The notes beneath the pieces were generated by a model. The model was given only the letters and a program-made list of their open reading frames with translations. It made no database searches and was not told where the DNA came from. Both the position numbers and the translations under genes were made by a program. Source: Nostoc sp. CHAB 5824 (lineage in GTDB: Bacteria > Cyanobacteriota > Cyanobacteriia > Cyanobacteriales > Nostocaceae). Taken from it: 64,000 nt of DNA. Location: positions 241,191 through 305,190 of the forward strand of contig NZ_JAIVFT010000010.1 in assembly GCF_020829665.1 (NCBI RefSeq). Reading direction: 5' to 3'. Positions 1-8,516 of the stretch are shown here, piece after piece. The stretch's first letter is position 1. Each line of letters starts with the position of its first letter.

Positions 1-81
1 TAAATTTCGTAAAGCTTGCTCGGCTTGTCGATCTAGTGGATGCCTGAAGGCTTCGCTGGAAATTCCTGTGTAAGTTGGCAT
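1..81 (-). CDS. M48-family metalloprotease, N-terminal fragment (runs off the window)
   Basis: Only the first 27 codons are present, reading from an ATG at 79-81 towards the left edge. The peptide begins MPTYTGISSEAFRHPLDRQ and stays open to base 1. This N-terminus resembles the conserved start of cyanobacterial M48 peptidases (zinc HExxH proteases, often membrane-associated), recognised from memory; the catalytic motif lies outside the window. It is divergent from the helicase-like gene at 227, so the STRR-rich stretch between them should hold both promoters. Confidence 0.6.
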   Translation of the reverse strand, partial: MPTYTGISSEAFRHPLDRQAEQALRNL

Positions 82-96
82 AATTCAGGGTATTGG

Positions 97-175
97 GTGA
101 TTAGTCATTAGTCATTGGTCATTGGTCATTAGCAAAGAACAAATGACAAATAACTAATAACAAAGGACAACATAA
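97..175. repeat. Short tandemly repeated heptamers (STRR-type, TCATTAG/TCATTGG)
   Basis: Tandem 7-base units (TCATTAG, TCATTGG) are followed by their inverted counterparts (AATGACAAATAACTAA), so the tract can fold back on itself. Such heptamer arrays are a hallmark of heterocystous cyanobacteria. No coding function is likely. Confidence 0.8.
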
Positions 176-226
176 TAGAAATGGGGCTTTGTTCGTAAAA
201 GTCACTTTGTATGGAATTAAAAGCGT

Positions 227-1780
227 GTGATTGAGGCAGAAGTTCATTTGTCACTACATAACTTTTTGCGATCGCAGGCGGGGTTCCCTTCCTGGCCCCA
301 TCATTTGACGATGGCACGGTTGGTAGCACGCGCCTTGCGCCTGGGACGTAGCGCCCTCATTCAAGTAGGAGCGGTTTGTGGCTATCAAGGGCGGTATCGT
401 ACCAGTTTCGTAGCATCAGCCCTGATGTGGCATGGCCCTGTCATTATTGTTGCTCAAGAAGCGGTGCAGCAACTTCTGCTGCGGGTGGAAATTCCCCGCC
501 TACAGCAGTGGCTACCAGCCAACAAACCGATTAGGACAGGTGACGCTTGGCCTGGTGCTGAGTTCCAAGGGCTACTGTTGACCTCCCCAGAAGCCTGGAT
601 AAGAGGACAATTTGCTGGTGGCGATCGCTTTCCCCAAGGCATCCCCACAATTATTGATGGAGTAGATGATCTAGAAGATTGGGTGCGTCATCAACTTACC
701 CAGGATATTCAACCCCATGATTGGGATCAACTTATACTGGCTTGCCCAAATCAAGCTGAGGCAATTAACGAAGCACGGATACAACTTACACACGAACTTC
801 TTCAGCATCCTGTCAATCCATATCAGTGCTACCTAATTTCCCAGCCAGAAATAGAAATTTTAAGCCGTCTGTATTTAGCTTTAGATCAAGCCAACCTCCC
901 AAATAATTGGAAAAATTTCTGGCAACAATTTCAAACCCTTAATGAAAATCTTTCCCCCCCTGCCTCCCCTGCTCTCTTCTGGGCGACTATTGCTCATCGA
1001 CAAGGTTTATTTTCTTTGCACTACGCCCCAATAGAATTAGGGAAAATACTCTCGCCGATTTGGCAGCGACAACCAGTAGTTTTAATTGGCAGTGCTATAG
1101 AACCGGAAACTGAGGCTCCTCTTTTCCGACAGCGCCTTGGTTTGGACGATTTAACTTGCCTGAAGTTCTCTTCGGATCAAGCAGAAGCAATTCAACTGTA
1201 TGTACCCTATAAATTGCCCCTACCTAACACGCCAGAATTTCAAGCGGCATTTATTCACAAAGTCCGCACACTGGTTTGTCTAAGTGCTACAGCACCAGGA
1301 TTAACGGTTGTCTTGGTGGGGGATGTACCACTCAAGTCTCAAGTTGCGACAATTTTGGCCTCAGAGTTTGGTTCACGGGTGCAAGTAGAAAAAACTTGTT
1401 TAGATGAAAATGGTATTTTGATTAGCGGTTGGGAATTTTGGCGAGAACATCAGCGAGTGTTGCCAGCACCTCATCTGTTAATTATTGCTACTTTACCTTT
1501 ACCATCTTTGGAAAATCCCTTAGTAGCTGGTAGGGTGGCTCGCTATAAGCGATCGCATCAAGATTGGTTCCGTTTATATTTGTTGCCAGCTGCCTTGAAT
1601 GAATTACAAAGAGCGATCGCTCCAGTGCGAGAAAGTCAAGGAATTGTTGCTTTACTTGATAGTCGTGTAGTTAATCGTAGCTACGGCGCTCAAATTCTCG
1701 CTGCCTTAAGTCCCCTAGCACGCGTTAACTATCTCGATCCCAGTCTGTTTTCTAATACCAGTGAAGAAAATTCAGCTTAA
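227..1780 (+). CDS. DinG-like helicase C-terminal-type protein with degenerate P-loop
   Basis: A 517-aa protein starting at GTG. It matches, from memory, a cyanobacterial family annotated as ATP-dependent DNA helicase related to the DinG/XPD C-terminal helicase domain. The expected Walker A near residues 45-62 reads VGAVCGYQGRYRTS rather than GxxxxGKT, and a D-rich segment near residue 145 (IIDGVDDLEDW) sits where a DEAH-like Walker B would be. The C-terminal third has a helicase motif VI-like stretch (ENPLVAGRVARYKR, then DWFRLYLLPAALNELQRA). ATPase activity is doubtful from sequence alone. It might instead be a structural or regulatory relative. Confidence 0.6.
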   Translation: MIEAEVHLSLHNFLRSQAGFPSWPHHLTMARLVARALRLGRSALIQVGAVCGYQGRYRTSFVASALMWHGPVIIVAQEAVQQLLLRVEIPRLQQWLPANKPIRTGDAWPGAEFQGLLLTSPEAWIRGQFAGGDRFPQGIPTIIDGVDDLEDWVRHQLTQDIQPHDWDQLILACPNQAEAINEARIQLTHELLQHPVNPYQCYLISQPEIEILSRLYLALDQANLPNNWKNFWQQFQTLNENLSPPASPALFWATIAHRQGLFSLHYAPIELGKILSPIWQRQPVVLIGSAIEPETEAPLFRQRLGLDDLTCLKFSSDQAEAIQLYVPYKLPLPNTPEFQAAFIHKVRTLVCLSATAPGLTVVLVGDVPLKSQVATILASEFGSRVQVEKTCLDENGILISGWEFWREHQRVLPAPHLLIIATLPLPSLENPLVAGRVARYKRSHQDWFRLYLLPAALNELQRAIAPVRESQGIVALLDSRVVNRSYGAQILAALSPLARVNYLDPSLFSNTSEENSA

Positions 1781-1953
1781 AGTAATTTGTCAATGCCCAA
1801 TGCCCAATTTACATTTTGTCAACCAAAGCGCGATCGTCTAAAAGCAGGCACTATTATCAGTTTATGCAGGTGATGCGATTCATTGCCTCTCTGTAGCTAT
1901 GATTCCTGGCAAGATAAATTTAGAACCTAAGTAAAAAATTTGAGTTGCTGATT

Positions 1954-2169
1954 ATGGGTGAAGCAAAGCGTCGTAAAACCACACAAGGGGAAACATACGG
2001 TCAAGAGACTCGCATCTTGCCTTGGCTTCCCATTACAAAAAAGCAAGCCGAATTATTTGTCAGTTGGACAAGTCGTGGTGCTTGGATAGGCATTGGACTT
2101 ATGGTTGTAGCATGGGCAACTATCCGTTTTATCGGCCCAGCCTTCGGTTGGTGGCAAGTAGTCTACTAA
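1954..2169 (+). CDS. DUF2839 small membrane protein
   Basis: A 71-aa protein. I start it at the ATG at 1954 (MGEAKRRK) rather than the in-frame TTG at 1945, because MGEAKRRK is the conserved N-terminus of the cyanobacterial DUF2839 family. A basic soluble head with a YGQE motif is followed by one hydrophobic helix (roughly residues 45-63) and a short WWQVVY tail. Function is unknown; the family is restricted to cyanobacteria and chloroplast relatives. Confidence 0.75.
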   Translation: MGEAKRRKTTQGETYGQETRILPWLPITKKQAELFVSWTSRGAWIGIGLMVVAWATIRFIGPAFGWWQVVY

Positions 2170-2215
2170 ATGCTGCTGTTAGTCTTCTCATTCAGAGAGA
2201 CATTGAATCTTACTC

Positions 2216-2395
2216 CCCTTCCCTTCTATGGAAGCAGGGTGGTTTCATACAAGCAGAGAAAAACTAAAACTGAGTTTCAAAGCCTCTCCCCCCGTGGGAG
2301 AGAGGGAAAAAGCCATGCTACTTTCACGAAAAATCAAGACTTATGTATTTTTCTTTTTTCGTATGAAACCACCCTGCCCTTCCCTTCTATGGAAG
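2216..2395. mobile_element. MITE-like element with 16-bp perfect TIRs and 19-bp flanking direct repeats
   Basis: CAGGGTGGTTTCATAC at 2235-2250 is the exact reverse complement of 2361-2376, defining a 142-bp element. It is flanked by identical 19-bp direct repeats (CCCTTCCCTTCTATGGAAG) at 2216-2234 and 2377-2395. The interior has a CTCTCCC/GGGAGAG hairpin and no credible ORF. Perfect TIRs plus perfect flanking direct repeats fit insertion of a non-autonomous transposon, although 19 bp is long for a target duplication. Confidence 0.7.
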
Positions 2396-2568
2396 GGCCT
2401 ATGTTCTAGTTAACTCTCTATTAGACTCAACTGAGAAACGCTATAGAAGTAGACCAGATAAAGGGTTCGTCTTCCAATAAATTCCTTAACTGAACCGTAT
2501 TGCAGTATATGCTCCATGTCTTAGGTCTATCTTTGTAGTATGTAAAGAAGCACTTTTGACCTGAGATT

Positions 2569-4638
2569 ATGCCTTCCTCTAAAAAATCCTTCACCTACCC
2601 ATCCAGCCACAAAAGCAATCAAGTCGATAACTACCACGGTACTTTAGTCGCAGATCCTTACCGTTGGTTAGAAGATCCTGACTCTGAAGAAACAAGGGCT
2701 TGGATTGAGGCACAAAATCAAGTTACTTTTAGCTACTTGAGCGAAATTCCTACCAGAGAAAAAATTAAACAACGCCTCACCAAACTTTGGGATTATGAAA
2801 AATACGGCATCCCTTTTAAAGAAGGTGAACGCTACTTTTATTTTAAAAACGATGGGCTGCAAAACCAAAGTGTCCTCTACACTCTGAAAACCCTTGACGA
2901 CCAACCCAAAGTTTTACTCGACCCCAATAAACTTTCAGAAGATGGCACTGTTGCTCTTTCAGGATTGTCTATTAGCGAGGATGGTAAACTTCTAGCATAC
3001 GGTCTATCCGCCTCTGGTTCTGATTGGCAAGAGTGGAAAGTACGAGATGTCGAAATCGGTGAAGACCTGCAAGACCATCTGAAATGGATTAAATTTTCTG
3101 GTGCATCGTGGACACATGATAATCAAGGTTTCTTCTACAGTCGCTACGATGAGCCGAATGAAAAAACTCAATTAGAAGATGTTAACTATTATCAAAAGCT
3201 CTACTATCATCAACTAGGTAAACCCCAATCAGAAGATGTACTAATTTACCATCGTCCTGACCAAAAGGAATGGGGTTTTAGTGGCGGTGTTACTGAAGAT
3301 GGGCACTATCTAATAATTTCAATTTGGCTAGGAACTGACTCTAAAAATTTAGTTTTTTCCAAAGATTTGACTGAGCCTAATGCTGAAGTTGTAGAGCTAA
3401 TTAACCAATTTGAGGCAGATTACAGCTTTATCGACAATGATGATAGCGTCTTTTACTTCCGCACAGATTTAAATGCACCACGGGGAAGAGTTATTGCAAT
3501 TGACACGAAAAATCCTGCTAAGGAAAATTGGCGAGAAATTATTTCCCAATCAGCAGAAACTTTGGAAAGTGTAGGCATACTCAATAACCAATTTGTTGCT
3601 GATTACCTTAAAGATGCTCACAGCCAAATTAAAATTTTTGACCTCAAAAGTGCGTTTATTCGAGAAGTAGAACTACCTGGACTCGGTTCAGCCGGTGGTT
3701 TTGGTGGTAAGCGTAACGATACCGAAACTTTTTATAGTTTTACCAGTTTCACCACGCCAGGAACTATCTATCGTTACGATATGATAACTGGTAAAAGTAC
3801 CATTTTCCGCCAGCCAGAGGTAGATTTTAATCCTGATGATTACGAAACCAAACAAGTTTTTTATCACAGCAAAGACGGTACTAGAGTTCCAATGTTTATT
3901 ACCCACAAAAAGGGCATTAAATTGGATGGAAATAACCCGACTTATCTCTATGCCTATGGTGGTTTTAATGCCTCAATGACACCTGGTTTTTCTGTGAGTC
4001 TTTTGGTGTGGATGGAAATCGGTGGTGTCTATGCTATGCCCAATATACGCGGTGGTGGAGAATATGGCGAAGAATGGCACCAAGCAGGAATGAAGGATAA
4101 GAAGCAGAATGTCTTTGATGACTTTATTAGCGCTGCTGAGTGGTTGATTGCGAATAAGTATACTAAGACAGATAAGCTAGCGATCGCAGGTGGTAGTAAC
4201 GGCGGTTTATTGGTGGGCGCTTGCATGGCACAACGTCCCGATTTGTTTGGTGCAGCTTTGCCAGCAGTTGGCGTGATGGATATGTTGCGCTTCCACAAAT
4301 TCACCATTGGTTGGGCTTGGACTTCCGAATATGGTTCCCCGGATAATCCAGAGGAGTTTCCTGCACTCTATGCCTATTCGCCATTACAGAATCTCAAACC
4401 AGATACAGCTTACCCAGCAACCTTAATTACCACAGCCGATCATGATGATCGCGTTGTCCCTGCTCATAGTTTCAAATTTACCGCAGCTTTGCAAGAGGCT
4501 CACACTGGTGATGCGCCAACGCTAATTAGAATTGAGACTAAAGCAGGACATGGTGCGGGTAAACCCACGGCTAAAATTATTGAAGAAGCCGCAGATAAAT
4601 GGGCTTTTTTGGTGCGTACTTTGAATATTGAAGTTTAG
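2569..4638 (+). CDS. Prolyl oligopeptidase (S9A family)
   Basis: A 689-aa serine peptidase of normal length for the family, cleaving short peptides after proline. The N-terminal part carries the usual YRWLEDPDSEETRAWIEAQN start and the beta-propeller. The C-terminal alpha/beta-hydrolase domain has the nucleophile Ser543 in GGSNGGLL, the acid in DHDDRVVP (Asp626/627) and His661 in GHGAGKP. No signal peptide is visible, so it is probably cytoplasmic. It is monocistronic and converges on the gene at 4725. Confidence 0.93.
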   Translation: MPSSKKSFTYPSSHKSNQVDNYHGTLVADPYRWLEDPDSEETRAWIEAQNQVTFSYLSEIPTREKIKQRLTKLWDYEKYGIPFKEGERYFYFKNDGLQNQSVLYTLKTLDDQPKVLLDPNKLSEDGTVALSGLSISEDGKLLAYGLSASGSDWQEWKVRDVEIGEDLQDHLKWIKFSGASWTHDNQGFFYSRYDEPNEKTQLEDVNYYQKLYYHQLGKPQSEDVLIYHRPDQKEWGFSGGVTEDGHYLIISIWLGTDSKNLVFSKDLTEPNAEVVELINQFEADYSFIDNDDSVFYFRTDLNAPRGRVIAIDTKNPAKENWREIISQSAETLESVGILNNQFVADYLKDAHSQIKIFDLKSAFIREVELPGLGSAGGFGGKRNDTETFYSFTSFTTPGTIYRYDMITGKSTIFRQPEVDFNPDDYETKQVFYHSKDGTRVPMFITHKKGIKLDGNNPTYLYAYGGFNASMTPGFSVSLLVWMEIGGVYAMPNIRGGGEYGEEWHQAGMKDKKQNVFDDFISAAEWLIANKYTKTDKLAIAGGSNGGLLVGACMAQRPDLFGAALPAVGVMDMLRFHKFTIGWAWTSEYGSPDNPEEFPALYAYSPLQNLKPDTAYPATLITTADHDDRVVPAHSFKFTAALQEAHTGDAPTLIRIETKAGHGAGKPTAKIIEEAADKWAFLVRTLNIEV

Positions 4639-4646
4639 AAGATTTT

Positions 4647-4669
4647 TAGGGTGGGTATTGCCTACCCTA
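4647..4669. terminator. Hairpin between convergent genes
   Basis: TAGGGTGGG and CCTACCCTA pair over nine positions (one G-U) around a TATTG loop, just after the prolyl oligopeptidase stop and before the end of the opposing gene. There is no long T tract, so it may be a bidirectional, weak terminator. Confidence 0.5.
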
Positions 4670-4724
4670 TGAAACTAACTTAACTGAATCATTAATCAAT
4701 TTACGCAAAAAATTTTTCTTGACA

Positions 4725-5534
4725 TCAGTAGTTCCAACTTACAAGTGCTGTCATTACCCTTGCAATAGCCGCGCGATCGCTATCTTCTCTAGACTCAAAT
4801 AATCTTTCTGCTTGTTGCAGATGCGTAACTGCTTCCTTTCTATGTATCCATCGATTCAGATAGTACAACGAAATTCCCAAGTCTTGATAAATGTCTGGAT
4901 TATTAGGATGACGATCTAACTTTTGCCGCAAAAGCTCAACTTCATTCTCTAGGTATTGCCAAGAAGATTGTCCAACTTCTAGGTTTTCCCAAATTTTTAT
5001 ATCAAGGGTTGAAGTAGGTGCTTCCGATTTGTTAGCGAAATAGGGGATATCTAAAAATTGTGCAATCGTTTTGGCAATACTTACAGCACTCTCATAGCTA
5101 CCATCAGACTTTAGATGAAAGCGCCAGTAGATTGATGCCAAAATTAATCTCGGATAAAAAGCTATTCCTCCTTCAGAACCACTGACATCTTCTACTTCAA
5201 TACCTGAAATAATATGACAGGGAAACCTAACAGATTTTGTGTGTAAAATTTTGAATCGATTTTGTCTTTCCCAAAGAATAGAATTTTTTGCTTTATCAAA
5301 GGTGTAAGTAGTAGTTTCTGTATCTTCAATTATTGTATATAGACTTATTGCAACTATTATGCATCCACTTACTATGGCGATGATTCCAGGATAATCAGCA
5401 CGCTGGAGTACCAACCCCAATAAACAAAGGAAAAGACCAAATGGAATCAAAGTTATGCTAAAGAGTAATACACCCCAAAGCGATTTTTGGAAACGTAAAA
5501 GGAGCCGATGTTGGTTTTGTTCAATAATCTTCAC
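4725..5534 (-). CDS. Membrane protein of unknown function with TPR-like tail
   Basis: A 269-aa protein starting at GTG. Two adjacent hydrophobic helices (about residues 19-42 and 48-67) are followed by a soluble region resembling a bacterial PH-like or DUF3592-type beta domain (TYTFDKAKNSILWERQ). The C-terminal 80 residues are helical with TPR-like spacing (PDIYQDLGISLYYLNRW... AVTHLQQAERLF). I do not recognise the family; a membrane-anchored scaffold is an inference. No operon partner. Confidence 0.6.
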   Translation of the reverse strand: MKIIEQNQHRLLLRFQKSLWGVLLFSITLIPFGLFLCLLGLVLQRADYPGIIAIVSGCIIVAISLYTIIEDTETTTYTFDKAKNSILWERQNRFKILHTKSVRFPCHIISGIEVEDVSGSEGGIAFYPRLILASIYWRFHLKSDGSYESAVSIAKTIAQFLDIPYFANKSEAPTSTLDIKIWENLEVGQSSWQYLENEVELLRQKLDRHPNNPDIYQDLGISLYYLNRWIHRKEAVTHLQQAERLFESREDSDRAAIARVMTALVSWNY

Positions 5535-5583
5535 GAATTAATTGAGACTGAATTATGCAGGAAATTTTTATTTCACTAGATAG

Positions 5584-6015
5584 CTATATTTCCCCTATTT
5601 CTCGCAGATAAGCAGGTCGGGGTGTGAGTTGACTAACCAATGCAGCATCAGCCGTCCAAAACTCCGCAGATGCACTCTCGGCGCTAGCAAGAAATGCCGC
5701 ATCATAAAGGGTAGATAAACCATATTTATCGGCAATTTTTCAGGTTCTTATCCTAATTGCCTCTTCTTGAATGTAATCAATAGGCAGTTCACAGAAGTCT
5801 TCAAAAAAACCTAGCGCTTCCTCTGTTGTAATTACTCCCATGCGGGTTTTCTTTCTTAGTACACATCCGACTTCTGCCCAAGCAAAAGCTGGAGCCACTA
5901 TGGGTATACTCAGACTTAAGGCTTCTGCTACTAGTTTTCTGGACTGGGGTTGATAAACTTCTGGTACAAGATAAGGAATCCAAACACTGGTATCTAAACA
6001 CAAAACTCTAGTCAC
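5584..6015 (-). pseudogene. PIN-domain toxin (VapC-like) interrupted by an in-frame TGA
   Basis: The reading frame from GTG at 6015 stops at TGA (5740-5742) after 91 codons, but the same frame continues for 52 more codons to TAG at 5584-5586. The downstream part (KIADKYGLSTLYDAAFLASA, then FWTADAALVSQL) is exactly the missing PIN C-terminus, with its acidic residues. Upstream carries LDTSVW (first Asp) and AWAEV (Glu). The stop sits where relatives commonly have Trp, so TGG to TGA is the simplest lesion. It overlaps the antitoxin gene by 8 bases. Sequencing error cannot be excluded. Confidence 0.8.
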
Positions 6016-6262
6016 GTCGCCCTTCGTTTTCTCTAAGGCTGCGAATTAAATCTGTAGAGGTTGGTTGTATGCCAGTTTTAGCTTTAGCGGTTTCACTGCG
6101 GGCAATTATCCGTTGATGGGCTGCCCATCCCCTGCGGCGGTTCACCTCACGTTCTAAAGCCTCGACCACTAAATCATTCAGGGATTCGCTACCCTCCTTA
6201 ATTTTCTTAGCTTTGATAAGTAAATCAGCCGGAAACCGAATTGTTAGGGCTTCGCGTTCCAT
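6008..6262 (-). CDS. Ribbon-helix-helix antitoxin (VapB/CopG-like)
   Basis: About 84 aa when started at the ATG at 6260-6262 (MEREALTIRFP); an upstream TTG at 6280 would add six residues. The N-terminus has the ribbon-helix-helix pattern (ALTIRFPADLLIKAKKI... LNDLVVEALEREV), which binds DNA as a dimer and represses its own operon. The C-terminal part would neutralise the PIN toxin encoded immediately downstream, with which it overlaps. With the toxin broken, it may survive only as a repressor or anti-addiction remnant. Confidence 0.75.
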   Translation of the reverse strand: MEREALTIRFPADLLIKAKKIKEGSESLNDLVVEALEREVNRRRGWAAHQRIIARSETAKAKTGIQPTSTDLIRSLRENEGRRD

Positions 6263-7139
6263 AGTGATAACTGCAACCAAATATTGATACCATTTATTAT
6301 AACCGCCCTATATTTAGAGGCTAGATACTAGGATGTTGACTTTGTGGTGAAATCGTCGAAATTTCCTAGTTCTACTGTTAAGTCAATCATAAAAACCCAA
6401 TCCGTCCAATATTGTTTTTCTTTTTGAAACTTCTATAATCCAATCGGTCCTATGGTGTTTCCTAAGAGGATGTTTGAGAAGTCCTCTTGTCGGCATCAAA
6501 AGTTTTAGATCCCACTAAATCCCGCTTAAAAAGGGGGCTTTGACTCCGGTTCCCCCCTTAAAAAGGGGGCTAGGGGGGATCTGAAAGTGCCTAAAGTCAC
6601 AGTGAAACACTTTTCAAATAACCTCTAAGTAGATGAAGTACACCCAAGTGTTTTTTACCAAGCTTAGTAACTTTGAAAATGTACCTCATTAAGATCAAGA
6701 ACCGCTATAAACCAATTTTTCACACTACTAAAACTTGGAGTATAAAGTTCCTCTTCAGATACCTCCAACTTCAGATTTTTCTCAACTTCTCATAAACTAT
6801 CAAAGCTCTGGGCAATTGCATCTTCGCTCTGTAGATGCATTTTGTCTGAATTAGGGACGCGTATCAGATTCTGTTGACATTGCCAAATTTCTTACAAGTT
6901 CCTCAACATTTGTGTTTACAGCTCCTTTGTCGGTGGTGGGCGCAAGTTCAGCACTTGCTTAACCCCTGATAGTCCTTACTTTACAGAGGGTTGCATGTCA
7001 GCAATGGGAATTATCGCTTTAAATCTTAAACTTCAAAGTACTAAGCTTACTTTTGACACATCAACGAAATATCAGCTTTATATAAAGTTCATAACTTTGT
7101 AATACGATTACTGAGCGAGTTTTAGTTTGTTACAAAACT
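6263..7139. other. Long intergenic region upstream of the bicarbonate permease gene
   Basis: No convincing gene in either strand. It holds one repeat element (6462-6629) and otherwise AT-rich unique sequence that should include the promoter of the gene at 7140. Confidence 0.5.
6462..6629. mobile_element. MITE-like repeat with imperfect terminal inverted repeats
   Basis: CTAAGAGGATGTTTGAGAAG at 6462-6481 matches the reverse complement of 6610-6629 at 16 of 20 positions. The 168-bp interior contains two CTTAAAAAGGGGGCT-type copies separated by CCCCCC tracts, a G/C-rich hairpin family commonly dispersed in cyanobacterial genomes. No ORF. Confidence 0.5.
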
Positions 7140-8186
7140 ATGACACTCGCTAACTCTAATGTTTTATTTTTCTTTTTGAACTCTTCTCAAATAACAGGGT
7201 TGCTACTGATGAATTCAAGCCTTATCTTGTCCAATATCTTGAATCCGCCAGTACTATTTTTCTTTTTAGGAATGCTGGCTATTTTTCTCAAATCTGACTT
7301 AGATATTCCTCAACCCTTACCCAAGTTATTTTCTCTTTACTTATTACTTGCTATTGGCTTTAAAGGAGGGTATGAACTTACCCAAAGTGGAATTAATTTA
7401 GAAATAGCACTTACACTGTTGGCAGCTATATTTATGGCTTGTGCCGTACCTATTTTCTCGTTTTTTGTATTGAAACTTAAACTTGATACCTCTAATGCTG
7501 CTGCAATTTCAGCAACTTATGGTTCTATCAGTGCAGTTACCTTTATTACTGCCCAGTCTTTTTTGAAAATTCTTAATATTCCCTCTGGTGGCCACATGGT
7601 AGCTGCTTTAGCATTGATGGAATCACCAGCAATTATTGTCGGAATACTACTGGTGAGATTATTTACTAAAACCTCAGAAAATGGTAAAAAGGAATTTTCT
7701 TGGAATGAAGTACTAGGGGAAGCTTTTTTAAATGGTTCTGTTTTTCTTTTAGTTGGTAGTCTTATAATCGGCATTCTTACAGGTAAACAAGGATGGGATA
7801 AGTTACATCCATTTACACAAGACATATTTTATGGAGTTCTAGCATTCTTTCTACTAGATATGGGTATTGTAGCTGCTATCAGAATTAAAGAATTAAAGCG
7901 TACGGGTTCTTTTTTAATTGTATTTTCTGTATTCATGCCTGTGGCTAATGCAATTTTTGGTATAATTCTAGCCAAAATGATAGGTATCTCACAGGGAAAT
8001 GCTTTACTGTTTGCTGTCCTTTGTGCCAGTGCTTCTTATATAGCAGTTCCAGCAGCCATGAGAATTACTGTTCCCGAAGCTAATCCCAGTTTATACATCT
8101 CTATGGCATTAGCACTAACTTTCCCTTTCAATATTATTATTGGAATTCCTTTATATTTGAATATCATTAAAGTCATAGGAATTTAA
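7140..8186 (+). CDS. Sodium-dependent bicarbonate transporter family permease (SbtA-like)
   Basis: A 348-aa, roughly ten-helix membrane protein of the SbtA/DUF897 family, which imports bicarbonate with sodium across the plasma membrane. Family-type features include the duplicated fold, ISATYGSISAVTFITA near residue 128 and CASASYIAVPAAMRITVPEANPS near residue 298. It is shorter than the Synechocystis SbtA because the long cytoplasmic loop is reduced. Start is uncertain: ATG at 7140 or at 7209, the latter placing the first helix normally. No PII-like sbtB follows it. It could be a divergent paralogue with another substrate. Confidence 0.75.
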   Translation: MTLANSNVLFFFLNSSQITGLLLMNSSLILSNILNPPVLFFFLGMLAIFLKSDLDIPQPLPKLFSLYLLLAIGFKGGYELTQSGINLEIALTLLAAIFMACAVPIFSFFVLKLKLDTSNAAAISATYGSISAVTFITAQSFLKILNIPSGGHMVAALALMESPAIIVGILLVRLFTKTSENGKKEFSWNEVLGEAFLNGSVFLLVGSLIIGILTGKQGWDKLHPFTQDIFYGVLAFFLLDMGIVAAIRIKELKRTGSFLIVFSVFMPVANAIFGIILAKMIGISQGNALLFAVLCASASYIAVPAAMRITVPEANPSLYISMALALTFPFNIIIGIPLYLNIIKVIGI

Positions 8187-8200
8187 CATAATGCAAAATT

Positions 8201-8222
8201 CCCTACCCTCAACGAAGTAGGG
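8201..8222 (+). terminator. Hairpin after the bicarbonate permease gene
   Basis: CCCTAC and GTAGGG form a 6-bp stem 15 bases after the stop codon. There is no T tract, so termination is an inference from position. Confidence 0.35.
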
Positions 8223-8302
8223 TGGGGATAGGGAGTGAGCAGCAACGATTACATACCTGGCCAACCTTAGCGAAGCAGCTTGGAGTGCTTCAATATCCAT
8301 TG

Positions 8303-8486
8303 GTGTCAACTTAAGGTAAAAGCCAGTCTAAAACCAGCTTTTAGAGATTGTCTCGTCAAGAGTCTCAGACTGGGAATACTCATTAGGAGGCTCCGTCTCC
8401 AAAATTGGCGGCAGCAGCCCAATGAGGAGCATTTCCAACTAGAGGCTGGAAACGAGATTTTAAAAGGGTTTGCCTTAAGTTGACAC
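8303..8486. mobile_element. MITE-like element with 18-bp terminal inverted repeats
   Basis: GTGTCAACTTAAGGTAAA at 8303-8320 and its inverted partner TTTGCCTTAAGTTGACAC at 8469-8486 match at 17 of 18 positions, bounding 184 bp. The inside carries several small palindromes (AGTCTCAGACT, GAGGCTCCGTCTC) and no plausible protein. No clear target duplication is seen at its ends. Confidence 0.65.
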
Positions 8487-8516
8487 GTATGTTGAGTATC
8501 TTTATCCTACTTGTGC

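Noticed and set aside
7108..7120. Possible NtcA site (GTA-N7-TAC) upstream of the bicarbonate permease gene
   Set aside because: Spacing is seven, not the canonical eight, so I do not claim it.
8280..8483. 67-codon open frame
   Set aside because: It lies almost entirely inside the inverted-repeat element at 8303-8486 and has repeat-derived composition.
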